NCBI GenBank assembly: GCA_028873155.1
Contig: JAGWML010000169.1
Coordinates: 1-6,717, forward strand
Source: Acidobacteriota bacterium
Lineage (GTDB): Bacteria > Acidobacteriota > Terriglobia > Terriglobales > Acidobacteriaceae
Direction of reading: 5' to 3'
DNA length: 6,717 nucleotides
Part shown: positions 1 to 3,845 of the stretch, piece by piece
Position numbering within the stretch: position 1 is the first letter of the stretch
How the letters are laid out: every line of letters begins with the position of its first letter
Notes under the pieces: model-generated
The model's database searches: none
The model's input: only the letters and a program-made list of their open reading frames with translations
Told to the model about the DNA's origin: nothing
Translations under genes and position numbers: made by a program

Positions 1-537
1 AACCTGCGCGCCGACAGCTACAACCTGGTCGGATTTCAGAATCACCTGAAGTTTGGCGAGCAGGCCCGCGTGCTGCGGCTGATTCCCGGCCTCGAGAACG
101 CGCGCTTCCTGCGCTACGGGCAGATTCATCGCAATACCTACATCTGCGCGCCTGCGCTGCTGGATGCGTCGCTGCGTCTGCGGCGGGCGCCGTCGATTTT
201 GTTTGCCGGGCAGCTCTCTGGCGTGGAGGGCGATACAGAGTCCATCGCCACAGGACTGCTAGCGGGGATCTATGCCGCTGCGATTGCGCACGGCGGCGAG
301 CCAGTCCCCGCACCGCGTGGCACCGCGCTGGGCTCGCTGGTGCACTACATCACGCACGCCGACGCCAAGCACTTTCAGCCTGCCAACGTCACCTTTGACC
401 TGCTGGAGCCGCTGGAAGAAGAACTGCGCAAGAAGGTGCGCGACAAGAAAGAGCGCCATCGCATCCAGTGCGAGCGCGCTCTTGCGGCCTTTGACGGGTG
501 GTGGACTGCGACCCGTGCGGCCATGCTGGCAACCTGA
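1..537 (+). CDS. trmFO: TrmFO, C-terminal part (tRNA U54 methyltransferase, folate/FAD-dependent)
   Basis: The reading frame is open from base 1 and ends at TGA 535-537, giving the last 178 residues of a protein whose start lies left of the window. TrmFO makes 5-methyluridine at position 54 of tRNA in the cytoplasm, using methylenetetrahydrofolate as carbon donor and FAD as reductant. Family signatures seen are NLVGFQNHLKFGEQ near residue 9, RLIPGLENARFLRYG followed by HRNTY around residues 26-46, FAGQLSGVEG near residue 68 (the C-terminal FAD-contacting segment of the GidA/TrmFO fold), and the ALGSLVHYITH stretch near residue 103. The end is a charged helix followed by an Ala/Trp-rich tail. 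Full-length members are usually about 440-470 residues, so the N-terminal GXGXXG dinucleotide-binding domain is outside the window. The ungapped FAGQ..GVEG block and the short C-terminus favour TrmFO over its relative MnmG. It converges on the dsbA-like pair with 24 bases between stop codons. Confidence 0.93.
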   Translation, partial: NLRADSYNLVGFQNHLKFGEQARVLRLIPGLENARFLRYGQIHRNTYICAPALLDASLRLRRAPSILFAGQLSGVEGDTESIATGLLAGIYAAAIAHGGEPVPAPRGTALGSLVHYITHADAKHFQPANVTFDLLEPLEEELRKKVRDKKERHRIQCERALAAFDGWWTATRAAMLAT

Positions 538-557
538 TCCGGTGGCCTGCCGGGATC
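536..557. terminator. Possible weak bidirectional hairpin between convergent genes
   Basis: GATCC plus GG (536-542) can pair with CC plus GGATC (550-557) around a 7-base loop, with one bulged G at 552. It sits between the convergent stop codons of trmFO and the DsbA-like gene. There is no T-run on either side, so it is not a canonical intrinsic terminator. Its position is the main argument for a role. Confidence 0.22.
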
Positions 558-561
558 CTGC

Positions 562-1251
562 TTACTTGTGGGCGGTCTTTGAGTTTTTCGCGGTCTGCGC
601 GGGCGTGGTATCCGCCAACGCCTGCTCGATAATCTGATCCAGATCCTGCTCGGGATGAAGCACTTCGATGAAGGGCGCGCCCTTGCTGTGCGCCGCGACG
701 ACAAAGACGGTCGGCGTGTGATGAATGCCGGTCTGCTTGCTGAGAGCGTTGTCCGCCTGCACCGCCGCGGCCAGCTTGCCCTGCGGGTCCATCTCAGAGG
801 GCAGCGTGATGCTATGGCTGCGTGCGAAGTTCTCATTGAACTGGCGCAGCACCATCGGATTGAAGATGTAGGTCTGATTGGCGAAGACCTGGTTGCGGTA
901 CTCATCGCCGAGCGCCGCGCTCCGGGTGTCGAAGTAGCGCGCGGTAATCGCCGCGGTCAGGCTCCATGTGTGATACGGAATCAGGAAGTCATGGCGAATC
1001 CACGGAATGTGGTACTGCGCTGCCGCTCTCATCAGAAAGGGGTTGGCGGTGGCGCACGCAGGGCACTGGAGATCGTCGAACTCCACAATAGCGACGCGCG
1101 CGCCTGCGGGGGGCTTCAACGCGGCAGAATCCAGCACCTGCGTTCCGCCCGGAGGCGCGGCAAATTGACCTTGGGCCGGAACTGCGGACAACACGCCAGC
1201 CATCAAGCAAGGGAGAGTGAAACCAGAAAGACGAATGAGCCGATGCAGCAT
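562..1251 (-). CDS. Exported DsbA-like thioredoxin-fold protein with CPAC active site
   Basis: A 229-residue protein of the DsbA/Thioredoxin_4 type, a periplasmic thiol-disulfide oxidoreductase. The N-terminus has Arg/His residues, then a hydrophobic core (about residues 9-24) and a likely cleavage near residue 26, so export is expected. The fold's key sites are visible: the first strand VAIVEFDD leads into C63-P-A-C66, the redox pair, and the cis-proline loop is HTPT with Pro180. Between them lies the inserted helical domain, beginning with the IPWIRHDF strand and the His/Trp-containing helix common in this family. The ATG at 1251 has AAGGAG (1268-1263) 11 bases upstream. It lies 38 bases after the stop of its paralogue at 1290-1961 and is probably the second gene of that operon. 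Both proteins end in the same TAHK. Substrate and direction (oxidase, or reductase in cytochrome c maturation) cannot be told from sequence. No DsbB- or DsbD-like partner is in the window. Confidence 0.88.
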   Translation of the reverse strand: MLHRLIRLSGFTLPCLMAGVLSAVPAQGQFAAPPGGTQVLDSAALKPPAGARVAIVEFDDLQCPACATANPFLMRAAAQYHIPWIRHDFLIPYHTWSLTAAITARYFDTRSAALGDEYRNQVFANQTYIFNPMVLRQFNENFARSHSITLPSEMDPQGKLAAAVQADNALSKQTGIHHTPTVFVVAAHSKGAPFIEVLHPEQDLDQIIEQALADTTPAQTAKNSKTAHK

Positions 1252-1289
1252 GAGAAACCGAACTCCTTGTGCGCGTCTGTGCCGCGCAG

Positions 1290-1961
1290 CTACTTGTGCG
1301 CCGTGCGTTCGGGCGCAGCGCTGCGCGTTTCCGCCAACGCCTGGTCGATGAGTTGGAAGAGCTTGGTGCGATCCACCACCTCGACGAAGGGCGCGCCCTT
1401 GGAGCTGTTCGTCACCACCCAGATGGTGGGCGTGTGCTCGATGCCGATGCGCTGGCCGAGCGCGTAGTCAGCCTTGACCTCGGCTTGCAGCTTGCCCTGC
1501 GGGTCCATCGCAAAAGGCAGCGCCACGCCGTGGCTCTGGGCAAATTTCTCAGTGAATTGCCGCAGACTGTTCAGATCCACAATCGACGGCTGCGCTGCAA
1601 AGACGGAGTCGCGATAGTCATCGCCAAGCTTCTTGCTCTTCGTGTCAAACCACCGGGCGTTGATCGCGGCCTGCGTGCTCCACGCATGGAACGGCAGCGG
1701 AAAGTCATGCCGCACCCAGGGAATGTTGTACTTGGCGGCAGCTTCCCTGAGCAGCGGGTTGGCGTTGGCGCAGTCCGGGCACTCCATATCCTCGAACTCC
1801 ACAATGGCAACGCGCGCTCCGGCGGGCGGCCGCAGAGCGGAAGGATCATGCACAGGCGTCGTGGGCGCACCGCCGACCTGGGCGTGCGCTTGAACTGCCC
1901 ACGCGCCAGCGACGACGGCGCACAACAGGGGGAAGCAAAAACGAAGATTTCGACGCATCAC
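1290..1961 (-). CDS. Exported DsbA-like thioredoxin-fold protein with CPDC active site
   Basis: A 223-residue paralogue of the protein at 562-1251. By eye about half or more of the positions match over the mature region, including PPAGARVAIVEF, MDPQGKL, the KGAPF block and the terminal TAHK. A signal peptide (MMRRN, hydrophobic core about residues 8-23, AHA-Q cleavage near 27) sends it to the periplasm. The redox pair is C61-P-D-C64 and the cis-proline is Pro178 in HTPT. An acidic Asp between the cysteines differs from the CPAC of its partner and is expected to change redox potential or partner choice. Translation may begin at GTG 1961-1959 or at the adjacent ATG 1958-1956. A purine-rich AGGAGGGAG (1981-1973) serves both, with the GTG at the nearer spacing. 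The stop is TAG. It is the first gene of the likely two-gene unit made by tandem duplication. Physiological substrates are unknown. Confidence 0.88.
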   Translation of the reverse strand: MMRRNLRFCFPLLCAVVAGAWAVQAHAQVGGAPTTPVHDPSALRPPAGARVAIVEFEDMECPDCANANPLLREAAAKYNIPWVRHDFPLPFHAWSTQAAINARWFDTKSKKLGDDYRDSVFAAQPSIVDLNSLRQFTEKFAQSHGVALPFAMDPQGKLQAEVKADYALGQRIGIEHTPTIWVVTNSSKGAPFVEVVDRTKLFQLIDQALAETRSAAPERTAHK

Positions 1962-1972
1962 GAGTCAGGAAA

Positions 1973-1981
1973 CTCCCTCCT
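1973..1981 (-). promoter_or_regulatory. Ribosome binding site of the CPDC DsbA-like gene
   Basis: AGGAGGGAG on the minus strand is a strong Shine-Dalgarno match. Its 3' end is 11 bases from the GTG at 1961 and 14 bases from the ATG at 1958. This favours GTG slightly but leaves the exact start open. The two choices differ by one residue. Confidence 0.55.
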
Positions 1982-1985
1982 CTTG

Positions 1986-1991
1986 ATTGTA
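1986..1991 (-). promoter_or_regulatory. Possible -10 hexamer (TACAAT) of the DsbA-like operon
   Basis: TACAAT on the minus strand is one mismatch from the sigma-70 -10 consensus and lies just upstream of the operon. No good -35 lies at 16-18 bases; the nearby TTGACT is only 5 bases away. The predicted transcript start would fall almost inside the ribosome binding site, giving a very short leader. A weak call. Confidence 0.2.
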
Positions 1992-2035
1992 ACGGGAGTC
2001 AAGGATGAAAAGTTGCTCTGGGAGTTGCCGGAAAC

Positions 2036-2143
2036 CTACTGGCGATCCCGGCGCCGTTCTTCCATCCAGCGACGCCAAAGATAATCCGCAACCACGGACC
2101 CGACGAGAACGACAACAACCACAATCGCGAAGAGAACCTTCAT
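2036..2143 (-). CDS. Candidate 35-residue single-span membrane protein
   Basis: ATG at 2143-2141 opens a 35-codon frame ending in TAG at 2038-2036. The product starts MKVLFAIVVVVVLVGSVVA, a continuous hydrophobic span of about 17 residues, followed by DYLWRRW and a strongly basic, Arg-rich tail (about residues 20-35). This is the usual shape of a tiny inner-membrane protein with a cytoplasmic basic tail, although the tail could instead follow an uncleaved signal anchor. The frame sits in the gap between the terminator of the propeller gene and the DsbA-like pair, 74 bases upstream of the latter and on the same strand. Only a weak AGG lies directly before the ATG, so translation initiation is not well supported. 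No family is recognised. The clean hydrophobic-then-basic pattern argues for a real gene over chance, but the length does not exclude chance. Confidence 0.4.
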   Translation of the reverse strand: MKVLFAIVVVVVLVGSVVADYLWRRWMEERRRDRQ

Positions 2144-2171
2144 CCTGCATCCAGCATCGCACGGACCAGGC

Positions 2172-2208
2172 AAAAAGACCCGCAGCCTGCGGCAGGCCAC
2201 GGGTCTTT
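2172..2208 (-). terminator. Rho-independent terminator of the beta-propeller gene
   Basis: A 9-base perfect stem, AAAGACCCG (2174-2182) with CGGGTCTTT (2200-2208), encloses a 2x2 internal loop and a second 5-base stem GCCTG/CAGGC (2185-2189, 2193-2197) with a CGG loop. Read on the minus strand the stem runs straight into a five-T run (2176-2172). It lies about 40 bases after the TAA of the gene at 2251-3297, exactly where its terminator should be. On the plus strand the stem ends in only three Ts, so any effect there is weaker. Confidence 0.85.
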
Positions 2209-2250
2209 GGGGTCAGCACATCGGCTCTCAGGTCGATGGGCTTTGGTTGT

Positions 2251-3297
2251 TTACCGTCCCACGACGATCACGGTGAAACTGCCGAGAATCATCGCCGGCC
2301 GCGGATGCGGGTTATCGGCGGTTACCGCTGGACGCGGGCCGAAGTCAGCCGTCACCAGGTAGATGCGATCGGTCGCAGGATCGTAGGCCATGGTGCGAGC
2401 GCCGCGCTGGGTCTGGAGCGACTGGATGGTCTTGTAAGCGGGAGATGCCGCATCCACAACGGAGAGCACGCCGTCGCCACTGGAGGCAAAGACCAGCTTG
2501 TGCTTCGCGCTCCAGCCGGCCGCGTCGGGCCCGTCGCCAATGGCGGGCGTCGCCAGCACCTTGCCGCTGTTCGAGTCGATGACGGCCATCTTGTTGCCGT
2601 CGCAGACCGGGAAGAGACGATGGCCGGGCACATCGAAGGCCAGTCCGGAGGGGGACTCGCAGCCTGCGGCCCACTCCGCCGTCATCTTCAGGCTGTGGGC
2701 GTCGAGGCGCACGACCTCGCTCATATCTTCAATGTTGTCGAAGACAATGCCCGTGCCGTCGACGGCCGGAAACTCCGGCTTGCCGGGCAGCGCAATGGTC
2801 GCGACAACCTTGTCGTCCTTTGCGCTGATGACGGTGGCGTTCTTGCTGCGCCCGTTGAAGGCCCAGACGGTCTGCGTAGCCGGCTCGAAGACGATGCCGT
2901 CGGGGTTGGTGCCTGCGGGAATCGTGGCGGCTGGGGCCAGGGTCGCGCGGTCAAACTTCACCACCGCATTGCCGCCGCCATCAGAGACCCAGCCGTACTT
3001 GCCAGCCGTATCGAGCGCGATGCCGTGGGTGCCGTGCATGCCGCCGATGGTGCCGACCTGCTTGCCAGTCACGGTGTCGAGCACGTCCACATGGTCGCCG
3101 CGCGTGATGTACACGCGGTGCGCGGGCGAGTCGACCAGCAGGTAGTCCCACCAGCCAGCATCAGCCAGCTTCCAGCGGTCAAGAATTCGGTACGGCTGCT
3201 GCGCCATGGCCTGGCGAGCCGCAACCGCAACAAAGCAAAAGACAGCAGCGGCAAAAAGGAACCGCGCCACAGTGTGAACTCGATGCTGAATGGACAT
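2251..3297 (-). CDS. Secreted YncE/YVTN-type beta-propeller protein
   Basis: A 348-residue protein. The N-terminus is basic, with a hydrophobic core at about residues 12-27 and an AMA-QQ cleavage near residue 32, so it is exported, probably to the periplasm. The mature part is made of repeated blades with the YVTN/YncE pattern. Visible repeats include VYITRGDHVDVLDTVTGKQV, the GIALD..GKYGWVSDGGGNAVVKFD blade, the PDGIVFE..TQTVWAFNGRS blade, SGLAFDVPGHRLF and MAYDPATDRIYLV. Each pairs a strand carrying a hydrophobic readout with a short loop ending in a conserved turn. No catalytic motif or heme site is seen; propellers of this type usually bind ligands or partners. The frame continues upstream to 3468, but ATG 3297 is chosen because it has GGAG 7 bases upstream and places the signal peptide at the very start. 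It is transcribed divergently from the decaheme-barrel gene and ends at the strong terminator 2172-2208. A functional link to that gene is only suggested by position. Confidence 0.85.
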   Translation of the reverse strand: MSIQHRVHTVARFLFAAAVFCFVAVAARQAMAQQPYRILDRWKLADAGWWDYLLVDSPAHRVYITRGDHVDVLDTVTGKQVGTIGGMHGTHGIALDTAGKYGWVSDGGGNAVVKFDRATLAPAATIPAGTNPDGIVFEPATQTVWAFNGRSKNATVISAKDDKVVATIALPGKPEFPAVDGTGIVFDNIEDMSEVVRLDAHSLKMTAEWAAGCESPSGLAFDVPGHRLFPVCDGNKMAVIDSNSGKVLATPAIGDGPDAAGWSAKHKLVFASSGDGVLSVVDAASPAYKTIQSLQTQRGARTMAYDPATDRIYLVTADFGPRPAVTADNPHPRPAMILGSFTVIVVGR

Positions 3298-3304
3298 GGC
3301 AGAA

Positions 3305-3308
3305 CTCC
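3305..3308 (-). promoter_or_regulatory. Ribosome binding site deciding the start of the propeller gene
   Basis: GGAG (within AGTGGAG on the minus strand) lies 7 bases before ATG 3297. This is the reason for preferring that start over the longer open frame, whose extra 57 residues have no signal peptide at their beginning and no recognisable domain. Confidence 0.6.
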
Positions 3309-3328
3309 ACTTCAATCTCGGCGCTCGC

Positions 3329-3358
3329 GTGGATGCGCCGGCGCAAGCATTCATCCAC
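3329..3358. repeat. Dyad GTGGATG-N16-CATCCAC in the propeller gene leader
   Basis: GTGGATG (3329-3335) and CATCCAC (3352-3358) are exact 7-base inverted arms around 16 bases that contain the self-complementary GCGCCGGCGC (3335-3344). It is 30-60 bases upstream of the propeller ATG, so it could be an operator or a leader hairpin. Confidence 0.35.
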
Positions 3359-3443
3359 AGCAGCATTAAGGCAGGCTGAAGATTTCTGCAGCCTGGGACG
3401 CCCGTTGAATCTCTGCCCGCCAACAGCAGAATCGGGCAGCTTC

Positions 3444-3459
3444 GGGGGGGGAATTGACA
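3444..3459 (+). promoter_or_regulatory. G8 tract next to a TTGACA hexamer (possible -35)
   Basis: Eight consecutive Gs (3444-3451) are followed by AAT and share bases with TTGACA (3454-3459), a perfect sigma-70 -35 hexamer. The matching -10 at 16-18 bases is poor (TTTCTG or TTCTGA); TGATAG lies at 21 bases. If used, it would give the decaheme-barrel gene a leader of more than 350 bases. Confidence 0.2.
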
Positions 3460-3497
3460 GCCGTTCACGTGGTGTCTTTCTGATAGACGGACCTTAT

Positions 3498-3508
3498 GTG
3501 GATGCGCC
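3498..3508. repeat. Second copy of GTGGATGCGCC
   Basis: The 11 bases GTGGATGCGCC are identical to 3329-3339 in the same orientation, 169 bases away within the same divergent region. With the inverted arm at 3352 this makes three copies of the GTGGATG core. A shared regulator binding site is possible; chance in GC-rich DNA is also possible. Confidence 0.35.
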
Positions 3509-3833
3509 TTTGTTCCGCTTACTGGAAATGCAGGTGACCCATCTCACGAAGGAAAGATGCCATCGACGCAATCTATACAGCGACCTGTGACGATGGATAC
3601 AGAAGTAAAGGACTTCGAGGGATAGGTTCGTGCCAAAGACGCCGAGGCGCTCTGAACAGCAGGATGCCTCGATCGCGGCACATGACTGACTGTCGCGGCG
3701 GTACATCCGGCTTCGCACTTCAGATCCTTCGACACTCTCTGAGAACACATCGCGCACGCTGTCTGCGTTGCGGATTGCCCTGCGGCTTTGTGTCCCGCTG
3801 AACGGGCCGACCAGCCCAGAACAAGTTCCGCTC

Positions 3834-3838
3834 GGGAG
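3834..3838 (+). promoter_or_regulatory. Ribosome binding site deciding the start of the cytochrome-barrel gene
   Basis: GGGAG lies 7 bases before ATG 3846 but only one base before the in-frame ATG 3840. The spacing selects 3846 as the start and gives a compact signal peptide. Confidence 0.6.
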
Positions 3839-3845
3839 TATGTTC

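Larger units (their letters stand above)
3298..3845. other. Divergent intergenic region without a supported gene
   Basis: About 550 bases separate the start of the propeller gene (-) from the start of the decaheme-barrel gene (+). Open frames exist on both strands (for example 3333-3590 on plus and 3494-3964 on minus), but their products show no signal peptide, domain or convincing ribosome binding site, and the minus one runs into the coding region of the cytochrome. The stretch must carry the promoters of both flanking genes. It contains the repeat and dyad at 3329-3358 and 3498-3508 and the G8/TTGACA element near 3450. The part from about 3540 to 3830 looks featureless to me; a decayed gene there cannot be excluded. 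Confidence 0.6.

Noticed and set aside
562..1961. Lipoprotein signal for the DsbA-like proteins (Cys15 and Cys14 in their hydrophobic cores)
   Set aside because: The residues before these cysteines (TLP-C, PLL-C) do not match a lipobox, and ordinary Ala-X-Ala style cleavage sites follow.
655..2084. Two plus-strand open frames (655-1467 and 1269-2084) opposite the DsbA-like genes
   Set aside because: They resemble each other only because the genes on the other strand are paralogues; their products have no recognisable family.
2005..3369. Plus-strand open frame of 454 codons opposite the propeller gene
   Set aside because: Product has no domain or signal pattern and is rich in Arg/His/Gly/Ala as expected for an antisense frame in GC-rich DNA. 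The opposite strand has a signal peptide, blades, ribosome binding site and terminator.
3298..3468. N-terminal extension of the propeller gene to 3468
   Set aside because: It would add 57 residues before the signal peptide. The internal ATG at 3297 has a well-spaced ribosome binding site and makes the signal peptide N-terminal.
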